A stretch of DNA of 50,640 nucleotides from an uncultured Alphaproteobacteria bacterium (lineage in GTDB: Bacteria; Pseudomonadota; Alphaproteobacteria; HIMB59; GCA-002718135). Where the stretch lies: NCBI GenBank assembly GCA_902518705.1, contig CABYHW010000008.1, forward strand, positions 1 through 50,640, given 5' to 3'. The notes below the pieces were generated by a model. That model saw nothing but the letters and a program-made list of their open reading frames with translations. It was not told the origin of the DNA and did not search any database. This document shows positions 34,058 to 42,884 of the stretch, in pieces. Position 1 is the stretch's first letter; every line of letters starts with the position of its first letter. Both the position numbers and the translations under genes were made by a program.

Positions 34058-35335
34058 TTGGAGGTTCCTATTTCTACAGCTGAATTATTAACTACAGACG
34101 GTATCCCACTTAAACAAAGCCTTCGCAAAGCTGAAAGAAGAAATAAACTTCGTGCTTTTCTTCTAGTTTTTCCATTACTGCTTTTTATTTTTGTCACTTT
34201 TGTAATGCCAATTGGAGATATGCTTCTTAGAAGTGTTGATGATAGTCAAATTAATTCGGTTTTTCCTAATACTTTTGATGAATACAAAAATTGGGATAAA
34301 GGAGCTGACGAACTACCACCTGAAGAAGTATATAAAAGTCTTTTTTTTGAATTAGCCAATGGAGACAAAAGGCAGATAGGCAAAGCTTTAACAAGAATGA
34401 ATTATGCTAAATCTGGTTGGAAAAGTTTAATAAAAAAAACCACTAGAGAAATAAAAAAAATTGTAAAAAAAGGCGAAGAGCCTGTTTCATACAAAGATAC
34501 ATTTATCAAAATAAATAAGTTTTGGGGTGATCCAACTTACTGGTACTCTTTTAACCAAATGGTAAATGATAGATCTTCAATTTATTATTGGAATGCACTT
34601 GATAGAACATTTAATGAAGATGGAGATGTCGTTTTACAAGATGAAAAAAGAAGAATGTATATTAAAACGTGGCTTAGAACTTTTAAGGTCAGTGTCTATG
34701 TAACAATTTTTTGCTTAATTCTTGGTTTCCCAGTTGCTCATCTCTTAGCTAATTTACCTCTAAGATACAGCAATCTTCTGATGATTTTTGTATTACTTCC
34801 ATTTTGGACCTCTTTACTTGTGAGAACAACAGCATGGATTGTAATGCTTCAACAAAATGGAGTTATAAATGGAATTTTAGTTTGGCTTGGCGTTATAAGC
34901 GACGATGGTCGAATACAAATGGTTTATAATGAAGTTGGAACATTAATAGCAATGACTCAAATTTTATTACCATTTATGATTTTACCTTTGTACAGTGTAA
35001 TGAGGGTTATTCCAAAAAGCCACATGAGAGCTGCTCAAAATTTAGGAGCAAAACCTGTAACTGCATTTTTGCGAGTTTACTTACCTCAGACTATTCCTGG
35101 TATAAGCGCTGGTGGTTTATTGGTTTTTGTACTTGCCATTGGGTATTTTATAACACCTGAATTAGTTGGCGGGAAAGATGGAAAATTGATTGGGAGTTGG
35201 ATTGCTTATCATTTAAAAACAACACTTAACTGGGGATTGTGTGCTGCTCTTGGCGCTATACTTCTTGGTATAATGCTGATCTTCTATTGGCTTTACAATA
35301 AAATTGTCGGAATAGACAACATAAAGTTAGGATAA
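34058..35335 (+). CDS. potB: ABC transporter permease (PotB-like)
   Basis: Inner-membrane channel subunit. After a basic N-terminus comes TM1 (LLVFPLLLFIFVTFVMPI). A roughly 130-residue periplasmic insertion follows, then the permease domain with the EAA loop AAQNLGAKPVTAFLRVYLPQTIPGI. No ATG occurs before TM1. The only canonical upstream start is TTG 34058, but it lies against the terminator T-run, and the Shine-Dalgarno GGAGG (34060-34064) is inside its second and third codons. ATT at 34070, five bases after GGAGG, fits better and would begin (M)STAELLTTDG. I give the canonical start but favour ATT 34070. Confidence 0.88.
   Translation: MEVPISTAELLTTDGIPLKQSLRKAERRNKLRAFLLVFPLLLFIFVTFVMPIGDMLLRSVDDSQINSVFPNTFDEYKNWDKGADELPPEEVYKSLFFELANGDKRQIGKALTRMNYAKSGWKSLIKKTTREIKKIVKKGEEPVSYKDTFIKINKFWGDPTYWYSFNQMVNDRSSIYYWNALDRTFNEDGDVVLQDEKRRMYIKTWLRTFKVSVYVTIFCLILGFPVAHLLANLPLRYSNLLMIFVLLPFWTSLLVRTTAWIVMLQQNGVINGILVWLGVISDDGRIQMVYNEVGTLIAMTQILLPFMILPLYSVMRVIPKSHMRAAQNLGAKPVTAFLRVYLPQTIPGISAGGLLVFVLAIGYFITPELVGGKDGKLIGSWIAYHLKTTLNWGLCAALGAILLGIMLIFYWLYNKIVGIDNIKLG
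34060..34064 (+). promoter_or_regulatory. Ribosome-binding site pointing to an ATT start
   Basis: GGAGG at 34060-34064 is five bases before the in-frame ATT at 34070-34072. It starts two bases into the only canonical start codon candidate (TTG 34058-34060), so it cannot serve that codon. It sits four bases after the terminator T-run. Confidence 0.6.
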
Positions 35336-35339
35336 CAGT

Positions 35340-36236
35340 ATGGCTCTCCCAAGTTACGCATCACCAGTTCAAAGAACCTACTATTATTTTTACTTATTTT
35401 TTTGTACGGTAGTTTTCTTTTTTTTAATAGCTCCACTATTTGCGATTATTCCAATATCTTTTAGTGTTTCTCCTTTTATGGTTTTTACTGAAGGAATGCT
35501 TGCATGGCCTCCTGATCCAGAAGCATGGTCAATTAGATGGTATAGAAATATGATTGGTGATTGTAGTGCTGATGTTGTTTCCTCTACTGTTCCTTGTTCA
35601 ACAAAATGGATGAAAGGTACAGTAAATAGTTTTTATATTGGTATCATAGCAACTGTTATTGCCACAGCCTTAGGCACATTAGCCGCATTAGGATTAAGTA
35701 GGCCACACATGCCATATAAAGGTTTGATAATGGCAATCTTAATTTCACCAATGATCGTTCCACTAATTATAACAGCTGCAGGAATGTTCTTCTTCTATGC
35801 AAGAATAAATCTTGTTTATACTTTCACAGGTGTAATTCTTGCACACGTTGCTCTTGCTACACCCTTCGTAGTAATTACTGTAACGGCAACATTAGTTGGT
35901 TTTGATATGAATATGGTAAAAGCTGCACAAAGTTTAGGTGCTAAACCAATGAGAACATTTTTTAAAGTCATTATGCCGTTGATTTTACCAGGTATTATAT
36001 CAGGAGCTTTATTTGCTTTTATTACATCCTTTGATGAAGTTGTTATAGTTATGTTTATGGCAAGTATTGATCAGTTAACTATTCCAAAACAAATGTGGGC
36101 CGGAATACGACAAGAAATTAGCCCTGTTATTTTATGTATGGCAACATGTTTAGTACTTCTTTCTATATTCTTATTAACTACAGTTGAAGTACTTAGAAGA
36201 AGATCTGAAAAACTCAGAGGTATTAAAGCTCGATAG
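35340..36236 (+). CDS. potC: ABC transporter permease (PotC-like)
   Basis: Second inner-membrane channel subunit, 298 residues with about six membrane helices. The EAA loop is AAQSLGAKPMRTFFKVIMPLILPGI near residue 200, and FDEVVIVMFMASIDQLTIPKQMW follows, typical of PotC/PotI. A cysteine-containing periplasmic loop (CSADVVSSTVPCSTKW) sits near residue 78. It begins four bases after potB and ends four bases before the DadA-like gene. Confidence 0.9.
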   Translation: MALPSYASPVQRTYYYFYLFFCTVVFFFLIAPLFAIIPISFSVSPFMVFTEGMLAWPPDPEAWSIRWYRNMIGDCSADVVSSTVPCSTKWMKGTVNSFYIGIIATVIATALGTLAALGLSRPHMPYKGLIMAILISPMIVPLIITAAGMFFFYARINLVYTFTGVILAHVALATPFVVITVTATLVGFDMNMVKAAQSLGAKPMRTFFKVIMPLILPGIISGALFAFITSFDEVVIVMFMASIDQLTIPKQMWAGIRQEISPVILCMATCLVLLSIFLLTTVEVLRRRSEKLRGIKAR

Positions 36237-36240
36237 AACA

Positions 36241-37470
36241 GTGAAGAACATTGCTGTTATTGGTGCTGGTATAGTTGGTATATGTAGCGCATATTTTTTA
36301 AAAAAATCTGGATTTAATGTAACTTTAATTGACAGGGAACAGCCTGGCTCAATGACAAGTTTTGGGCATGCTTGTACTTTTGCAGACTATGCAAATGTTC
36401 CTGTAAATTATCCTGGATTGATTTGGGATATACCATCAATGCTCTTAAGAAAAGATGGACCTTTGGCAGTTGATTTTTTTTATATTTTAAAGAACTTGCC
36501 TTGGGCAATAAGTTTTTTAAAAAATTGTAAAAAAGAAAAAGTTAATGAAATAGCAAACTCTCTCACCAACCTATTGAAACACTCACAAATTTCTTACGAT
36601 GAAATTTTTCAAGATGTAAATGTAAAAGAATATATTAGCTATGAAGAAAATCTTTATCTTTTTGATTCAAAAAAATCTTATGAAAATTATGAATACGCAA
36701 ATATTATTAGAAAAAATAATAATGTAAAAGTAAGAAATTTAAATAAAGATGAAGTTAAAGAATTAGAACCAAATTTAGCTGATGTTTATTATTCTGGGCA
36801 AGTCTTTACTGGATCAAGACACACAACAAATCCATTAGCAATAAGTACTAAGATTTTTAAAAAGTTTTTAGAACTAGGTGGTATTTATATAAATCAAAAT
36901 ATAAAAAATTTAACACAGAAAGAAAACAATATAGAATTATTTTTAGAAAATAAAAAACTTAAATTTGATAAAATAATTGTAAGTGCTGGTGCTTGGTCTA
37001 ATCAAATTGCAAATAAGCTTGGAGATAAATTCCCTCTTGATACCGAAAGAGGGTATCACCTTTTATTTGAAACTGAAGAGAAATTAATAAATCGTCCCGT
37101 TGCTTGGTCTGAGTCTGGATTTTACTTAATACAAATTCATGATGGTATAAGAGCTGCCGGCACAGTTGAAATAGCAGGTTTAAATAAACCACCTAATAAA
37201 AAACGTCTTGAATTGATAGAAAGACAATCAAGAAAGGTTTTACCCCAATTGAAAGAAGTAAGATCAACATGGATGGGTAGAAGGCCTACTTTACCAGACT
37301 CATTACCTGTTATTGGAAAGTCTCGCAAAAATAATAATGTCATTTATGCATTTGGACATCAACATATTGGCTGGACTTTAGGAGCTGTTACGGGAAAAAT
37401 TATTGATAGTTTATCAAAAGATCAACTGCCTAATATAGACATTAGTGATTATTCTCCTGGTCGATTTTAA
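36241..37470 (+). CDS. FAD-dependent D-amino acid dehydrogenase-like oxidoreductase (DadA family)
   Basis: Flavoprotein of the DAO/DadA family that oxidises amines or D-amino acids. The 409-residue protein starts MKNIAVIGAGIVGICSAYFLKKSGF with the FAD motif GAGIVG at 8-13, has WMGRRPTLPDSLPVIGKS near 365-382, and ends with YAFGHQHIGWTLGAVTGK. The start is GTG 36241; an upstream TTG at 36184 would run far into potC and is rejected. Behind an amine transporter and near a glutamine-synthetase-like ligase, it might act on a gamma-glutamylated amine (PuuB-like role) or a D-amino acid. It overlaps the convergent aldehyde dehydrogenase by four bases. Confidence 0.85.
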   Translation: MKNIAVIGAGIVGICSAYFLKKSGFNVTLIDREQPGSMTSFGHACTFADYANVPVNYPGLIWDIPSMLLRKDGPLAVDFFYILKNLPWAISFLKNCKKEKVNEIANSLTNLLKHSQISYDEIFQDVNVKEYISYEENLYLFDSKKSYENYEYANIIRKNNNVKVRNLNKDEVKELEPNLADVYYSGQVFTGSRHTTNPLAISTKIFKKFLELGGIYINQNIKNLTQKENNIELFLENKKLKFDKIIVSAGAWSNQIANKLGDKFPLDTERGYHLLFETEEKLINRPVAWSESGFYLIQIHDGIRAAGTVEIAGLNKPPNKKRLELIERQSRKVLPQLKEVRSTWMGRRPTLPDSLPVIGKSRKNNNVIYAFGHQHIGWTLGAVTGKIIDSLSKDQLPNIDISDYSPGRF

Positions 37471-38900
37471 CCTAAACTAATACCAACATTTTTGACTTGA
37501 AGATAAGATTTAAGTCCATCTACTCCTTTTTCACGGCTATATCCTGATTGTTTATAACCTCCAAAAGGAGTTGCATGATTTCCGGTAAACCATTTGTTTA
37601 CATATACTTGACCAGCTTCTAATTTGCTTGCAGTCCAAGATGCTTTTCTAAGATCTTTTGTAAAAACTCCAGCACCTAAACCATACTCAGTATCATTAGC
37701 AATATCAATTGCTTCTTCTTGATCTTCATATTCAAGAACTGAGAGTACCGGGCCAAAAATTTCTTCTCTGGCTACAGTCATACTTTGTTTAACATTATTT
37801 AGAACTGTTGGTTCCATAAAATATCCATCACGTTCTAATCTTTTTCCTCCATATGCCGCTTCTGCTCCTTCTTGGATTCCTGATCTTGCATAACCTTCAA
37901 CTTTTTGAAGTTGATTTTCTGATATAACTGGAGTTAGGTCTGTATCTTTTTCTATACCAGGTCCAATTTTTAACGATTTACTCATATCAACAAGCTTATC
38001 TACTAATTCATCTTTGATTGATTTATGAACTACCAATCTAGACATCGCTGTACAAATTTGTCCTGCAACACTAAATATTCCTGAACGTGCACTCTCCAAA
38101 ACTTCATTTAGATCTGCGTCAGGGTATACTATACCAGCTGACTTACCACCTAATTCAACAACAGCAGGTATAGCTTTGTCAGCACAAGCATGAAGTATCT
38201 TTTTTCCAGTTGCAACTGAGCCTGTAAATACTACGTGATTTACATCTTCATGAGATACAAGATAAGATCCTGCTTCATTCCCATATCCACAAATTATGTT
38301 TATTAATCCTTCAGGTACTCCAGCATTTTGTATTGCTTTAGCAAAAACTGTTGCTGACAAGGGGGTTAATTCTGCAGTTTTTATAATTGTTGAATTTCCT
38401 GTAGCAAAAGAACATGACAGTGATCTTCCAATCATTGATAATGGAAAATTCCATGGCACAACATGTGCTGATACACCAAATGGTTCTAAAACTGTGTAAT
38501 CAAAAACATTTTTTGCAACAGGTATTGTTTTACCCTCAAGTTTATCTGTTAAGCCTGCATAATAATCAAACATATCTGCTACATCATTGAATTCTTTAAT
38601 TGCTGAAGCGATATTTTTTCCATTTTCATAACAAAGAAGCTTACCACCTTCTTTTGAAACCTTTCTTGTCTCTTCTGCAATTTTTCTCATTAGTTTCGCT
38701 CTTGAAAGTAAAGGCATATCTACAAGTACTCTGCTGTTATAAGAATTTTTAGCTGCTTCAACCGCAAGATCAACTTCATTTTTTTTTGCACATGAAATTT
38801 CGCCAATGATTTTACCATTTGAAGGATCATCAACCTTTATTGTTTCTTTGGACTCACTTTCAATCCATTTATTATTTATATAATTCTTATATTTTTCCAT
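37467..38900 (-). CDS. Aldehyde dehydrogenase (PuuC/betaine-aldehyde type)
   Basis: NAD(P)-dependent oxidation of an aldehyde to an acid. The 477-residue protein has VPWNFPLS at 148-155, FTGSVATGK at 225-233, general base Glu249 in VELGGKSAG, and nucleophile Cys283 in AGQICTAMSR. Family relatives act on gamma-glutamyl-aminobutyraldehyde, betaine aldehyde and similar amino aldehydes. It faces the transporter-DadA run and is only three bases of gap plus leader from the divergent glutamine-synthetase-like frame, so both may be controlled from the same short region. Confidence 0.85.
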   Translation of the reverse strand: MEKYKNYINNKWIESESKETIKVDDPSNGKIIGEISCAKKNEVDLAVEAAKNSYNSRVLVDMPLLSRAKLMRKIAEETRKVSKEGGKLLCYENGKNIASAIKEFNDVADMFDYYAGLTDKLEGKTIPVAKNVFDYTVLEPFGVSAHVVPWNFPLSMIGRSLSCSFATGNSTIIKTAELTPLSATVFAKAIQNAGVPEGLINIICGYGNEAGSYLVSHEDVNHVVFTGSVATGKKILHACADKAIPAVVELGGKSAGIVYPDADLNEVLESARSGIFSVAGQICTAMSRLVVHKSIKDELVDKLVDMSKSLKIGPGIEKDTDLTPVISENQLQKVEGYARSGIQEGAEAAYGGKRLERDGYFMEPTVLNNVKQSMTVAREEIFGPVLSVLEYEDQEEAIDIANDTEYGLGAGVFTKDLRKASWTASKLEAGQVYVNKWFTGNHATPFGGYKQSGYSREKGVDGLKSYLQVKNVGISLG

Positions 38901-38984
38901 TTTATGCGTTTTTTAATCAATTATTTTTGTTTCATTCTTTATCATTTAGGATATGAAAATGATACAAATTTAATTTTAAGAAAC

Positions 38985-40343
38985 ATGAGTATTACATTTA
39001 ATCAGTTAAAAAAACTAATAACAAAAAAAGAAATAGATACAGTTTTAGTTTGCGTATCAGATATGCAAGGTAGACTAAATGGTAAAAGAGTTACCGGAAA
39101 AGCTTTTATTGATTATGTTTATAAAGAAACGCATATGTGCGATTATCTCTATACCGTTGATATGGATATGTTTACTGTACCCGGATATAAATCTTCTTCA
39201 TGGGAAACGGGTTATGGAGATATGACTGTAATTCCAGATCTCAAAACGATAAAGATAGCAAATTGGTTAAATAAAACAGCTATTGTAATATGTGATTGTT
39301 TAGACCATTCAGGAAAAAAACCACTTATTCATTCAACAAGACAGATATTAAAAGATGTTTTAGCTAAGGCGGACAAAATGGGATTTCAATCTATGGTTGG
39401 TTCAGAATTAGAATTTTTTCTTTTTAATCAAACTTATGAAGAAATTCATAATAATAATTATACAAAACTTAAAGAGTCTTCTTGGTATATTGAAGATTAT
39501 ATGATTTTTCAAACTACGAAAGAAGAGGATGTTATGCAGGAATTAAGGAATTCTCTTCTAGATAGTGGAATTTATGTAGAATGTTCAAAGGGTGAAGCAG
39601 CTCCAGGACAAGAAGAAATCAATGTTGTTTTTTCCGATGCATTAAACATGGCTGACAATCATATTTTAATTAAAAATGCGACAAAAGAAATTGCTTATAA
39701 ACATAACAAAGCCGTAACCTTTATGGCTAAATATAACAAAGAAGTTTGTGGAAGTTCATGTCATATTCATAACTCTTTATTTGATAAGAAAACAAAGAAA
39801 AATATTTTTTATAACCCTAAGGATAAATATGGAATGTCTGATATTTTTAAAAGTTATCTTGCGGGACAAATTAAATTATTACCAGATATTTCAATTTTTT
39901 TAGCACCAAATATTAATTCTTATAAAAGATTTCAAGATGGATCATTTGCTCCTACAAAATCTGTTTGGGGCATTGATAATCGTACTGCTGGGTTTAGGCT
40001 AGCTGGTCATGGCTCATCCATAAGAATTGAATGTCGAGTCCCAGGAGCGGATGTTAATCCTTATCTTTCTTTTGCAGCTTTAGTTGGTGCTGGGTTATAC
40101 GGTATTAAAAATAAACTTAAATTAGATAAACCTTATTCAGGGAATATATATGAGAAAAAAGTAAATGAAGTTCCTAAAACACTTAACGAAGCAATCCAAC
40201 TTGCTAAAAAATCTAAATTTTTAAAAGAGATATTTCCACAAGATGTACTTGATCATTATATCCATGCTGCTGAATGGGAGCAAAAAGATTATGATGGTTC
40301 AGTTAATGATTGGCAATTACGAAGATATTTCGAACGAGGCTAA
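38985..40343 (+). CDS. Glutamine synthetase-family gamma-glutamyl-amine ligase (PuuA-like)
   Basis: ATP-dependent ligase of the glutamine synthetase superfamily. The 452-residue protein (ATG 38985) has VGSELEFFLF near 138-147, GEAAPGQEEINVVFSDAL, the ATP/Glu-binding HIHNSLFD, NINSYKRFQDGSFAPTKSVWGIDNR and RIECRVPGADVNPYLSF. It resembles catabolic members such as gamma-glutamylputrescine synthetase more than GlnA I. The frame is open from 38904, but that N-terminus is hydrophobic and unlike the family, so ATG 38985 is chosen. The ~84-base region 38901-38984 would then hold the divergent promoters. Context supports gamma-glutamylation of an imported amine. Confidence 0.85.
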   Translation: MSITFNQLKKLITKKEIDTVLVCVSDMQGRLNGKRVTGKAFIDYVYKETHMCDYLYTVDMDMFTVPGYKSSSWETGYGDMTVIPDLKTIKIANWLNKTAIVICDCLDHSGKKPLIHSTRQILKDVLAKADKMGFQSMVGSELEFFLFNQTYEEIHNNNYTKLKESSWYIEDYMIFQTTKEEDVMQELRNSLLDSGIYVECSKGEAAPGQEEINVVFSDALNMADNHILIKNATKEIAYKHNKAVTFMAKYNKEVCGSSCHIHNSLFDKKTKKNIFYNPKDKYGMSDIFKSYLAGQIKLLPDISIFLAPNINSYKRFQDGSFAPTKSVWGIDNRTAGFRLAGHGSSIRIECRVPGADVNPYLSFAALVGAGLYGIKNKLKLDKPYSGNIYEKKVNEVPKTLNEAIQLAKKSKFLKEIFPQDVLDHYIHAAEWEQKDYDGSVNDWQLRRYFERG

Positions 40344-40352
40344 TTTTACTAA

Positions 40353-41729
40353 ATGTTTGAGACTATTACTCCAATAGACAACTCCGTCTTAGTTAAAAGA
40401 GAATATGCAACAGAAGAAGATATTGAAAAAAGTCTCAGCAATTCCTATTCTGTAAGAGAACATTGGAAAAATATATCTCTAGAAGAAAGAAAAAAGTCAG
40501 TTTTAAATTTTGTAGAAATATTTTTAAAAAATAAGGATGTTTCTAGTAATTTATGTAAGCAAATAGGCAGACCTATAGCACAGTGCCCAGGAGAGATGCG
40601 AGGTTTTGAAGAAAGAGCTCGTTATATGATTGAAAATGCTGATAGAGCATTATCAAGAGTTGTTTCAATTAAAAATGATGAATTTGATAATTATATAAAT
40701 AAAGAACCACTAGGAACTATATTTGTAATTGCACCATGGAATTACCCTTTTAATACTTCTGTTAATTCAATTGTACCAAGTTTACTTGCAGGTAATGCAG
40801 TTATATTAAAACATTCTTCTCAAACACCACTCTGTGCTGAAGAATTATATGAGGCAGCTAAACAATCTTCATTGCCTAAAAATATTTTTCAGTATTTACA
40901 TTTAGATCATGATCAAACATCAAGAATAATTTCAGATTCAAGGATTAATCATGTTTTATTTACAGGTTCTGTAAGTGGCGGAAAACAAATAAAAAAATCT
41001 ATAGGCACCAGATTTATTGGAGCCGGTTTAGAGTTAGGTGGAAAAGATCCTGCTTATGTTAGAGCTGATTGTGACTTAGATCATGCTGTTGAAAATTTAG
41101 TTGATGGATCATACTTCAATTCTGGTCAATCTTGTTGTGGCATTGAAAGAATTTATGTTGATAAAAAAATATACAATATATTTATAGAAAAATTTAAAGA
41201 TGTAACTGAGAAATATGTTTTAGGAAATCCACTAGAGACGGAGACAAATTTAGGTCCAGTAGTGAAGCAATCTGCTGCAAATAATATTAGATCTGAAGTT
41301 AACAACGCAATTAGTCAAGGTGGAAAGAACATTATAGATAACAAAAAATTTAATTTAGATGATGGTAATAATTGTTATGTAAGCCCAAGTGCACTCATTA
41401 ATGTCGATCATTCGATGAAATATATGATGGAAGAAATATTTGGTCCTTCAGTTGGAATAATGAAAGTAGAAAATGAAAATGAAGCTTTATCTCTAATGAA
41501 TGATAGTTCTTATGGGTTAACAGCAAGTATTTGGACAAATGATAAGTCTTTTGCAGAAAATTTTGGAAAAAATGTTGAGACAGGAACTTTTTTTATGAAT
41601 AGATGTGATTACTTAGATCCCGGCTTAGCATGGACCGGTGTAAAAGATACAGGAATTGGCGTTACTTTATCTGTTCTAGGATTTGATCATTTAACAAGAG
41701 CAAAAAGCTATCATATAAGAAATATTTAA
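40353..41729 (+). CDS. Aldehyde dehydrogenase family protein
   Basis: The 458-residue protein has APWNYPFN at 127-134, FTGSVSGGK at 203-211, Glu227 in LELGGKDPAYV and nucleophile Cys261 in NSGQSCCG. It resembles short succinate-semialdehyde/gamma-glutamyl aldehyde dehydrogenases. It starts nine bases after the glutamine-synthetase-like gene and stops four bases before the alcohol dehydrogenase, so the three form an operon. It is a second aldehyde dehydrogenase, distinct from the one on the opposite strand. Confidence 0.86.
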   Translation: MFETITPIDNSVLVKREYATEEDIEKSLSNSYSVREHWKNISLEERKKSVLNFVEIFLKNKDVSSNLCKQIGRPIAQCPGEMRGFEERARYMIENADRALSRVVSIKNDEFDNYINKEPLGTIFVIAPWNYPFNTSVNSIVPSLLAGNAVILKHSSQTPLCAEELYEAAKQSSLPKNIFQYLHLDHDQTSRIISDSRINHVLFTGSVSGGKQIKKSIGTRFIGAGLELGGKDPAYVRADCDLDHAVENLVDGSYFNSGQSCCGIERIYVDKKIYNIFIEKFKDVTEKYVLGNPLETETNLGPVVKQSAANNIRSEVNNAISQGGKNIIDNKKFNLDDGNNCYVSPSALINVDHSMKYMMEEIFGPSVGIMKVENENEALSLMNDSSYGLTASIWTNDKSFAENFGKNVETGTFFMNRCDYLDPGLAWTGVKDTGIGVTLSVLGFDHLTRAKSYHIRNI

Positions 41730-41733
41730 GATT

Positions 41734-42882
41734 ATGGAAAATATTAATTGGAATTATCCTACTGCAATCTGGTTCGGTGTTGATAGAATAAAAGAAATAC
41801 AAAAAGCCTGTGAAGAATTAAATATTCAAAAACCATTAATTGTTACTGATAATGGAATTTTAAAAACAAACATTATTAATAAGTTAAATGATTGTTTAGA
41901 TAAACAGGCAATAGTTTATAGTGATGTTAAATCAAATCCTACAGGTAAGAATGTTGAAGATGGTGTTAAAGTATTTAACGAAAATAAACATGATGGAGTA
42001 ATAGCTGTTGGTGGAGGCTCGGGTATGGATACAGGAAAGGCAATTGCATTCATGGCCAAGCAAGAAAGACCAATCTGGGATTTTGAAGATATTGGTGACT
42101 GGTGGACTAGAGCTAATGCAGATTCAATTTATCCTATAATTGCTCTACCTACTACAGCTGGAACAGGTTCTGAAACTGGAAGAGCGTCAGTCTTTACTAA
42201 CGAACAAACACAAGAAAAAAAAATAATTTTCCATCCAAAAATGCTTCCATCAATTGTTATCCTTGATCCAAATTTGACAATTCCACTTCCTGCAAATCTA
42301 ACAGCCTTTACAGGAATGGATGCGCTAGCTCATTGCTTAGAAGCATATTTATCGAATATTTTTCATCCTTATTCGCAAGGTATTGCATTAGAGGGCATTA
42401 GATTAGTAAAAAATAATCTTGTTCTTGCTTTTAATGATGGATCAAATTTAGAAGCTAGATCGCATATGCTAGCTTCTTCATCTATGGGCTCAATAGCTTT
42501 TCAAAAGGGTTTAGGTGCTATCCATTCTTTAAGTCACCCTGTTGGTGCAATTTATAATACACATCATGGATTAACCAATGCAGTATTTATGCCATATGTT
42601 TTAAAATATAATAAAAAAGGAATTGAAGAAAAAATTATTGATATTTCAAGATATATAAATTTAAAATCAGCAACATTTAATAATTTTATGGATTGGATTT
42701 TAGAGCTTAGATCTAATTTAAATATTCCTCATACTTTAAGTGAAATAATTGATGATGACAAAAATTTAGAAAAAATGAGTTTAATGGCTTTTAATGATCC
42801 ATCAACAATTACAAATCCTATACAAGTTAACGCAGAAGATTTTTTAAAAATGTATATTAACGCCTTCAAAGGTGATTTATAA
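41734..42882 (+). CDS. Iron-containing alcohol dehydrogenase
   Basis: NAD(P)-dependent type III alcohol dehydrogenase. The 382-residue protein has GGGSGMDTGK at 93-102 and TTAGTGSETG near 140. The metal ligands are Asp196, His200, His264 and His278 (GMDALAHCLEAYLS, GAIHSLSHPVGAIYNTHHGL). Relatives act on ethanol, butanol, 1,3-propanediol, 4-hydroxybutyrate or glycolaldehyde-type substrates. With the preceding aldehyde dehydrogenase it suggests a hydroxy-acid/alcohol to semialdehyde to acid sequence. Convergent to the UxaA-like gene with two bases between. Confidence 0.88.
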   Translation: MENINWNYPTAIWFGVDRIKEIQKACEELNIQKPLIVTDNGILKTNIINKLNDCLDKQAIVYSDVKSNPTGKNVEDGVKVFNENKHDGVIAVGGGSGMDTGKAIAFMAKQERPIWDFEDIGDWWTRANADSIYPIIALPTTAGTGSETGRASVFTNEQTQEKKIIFHPKMLPSIVILDPNLTIPLPANLTAFTGMDALAHCLEAYLSNIFHPYSQGIALEGIRLVKNNLVLAFNDGSNLEARSHMLASSSMGSIAFQKGLGAIHSLSHPVGAIYNTHHGLTNAVFMPYVLKYNKKGIEEKIIDISRYINLKSATFNNFMDWILELRSNLNIPHTLSEIIDDDKNLEKMSLMAFNDPSTITNPIQVNAEDFLKMYINAFKGDL

Positions 42883-42884
42883 AT

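Noticed and set aside
36184..36240. TTG start for the DadA-like gene inside potC
   Set aside because: The Rossmann motif starts right after GTG 36241, the usual position in the family, and the longer start would overlap potC by more than 50 bases.
38904..38984. N-terminal extension of the glutamine-synthetase-like protein
   Set aside because: The 27 extra residues are hydrophobic and unlike the family; the region more likely holds the divergent promoters.
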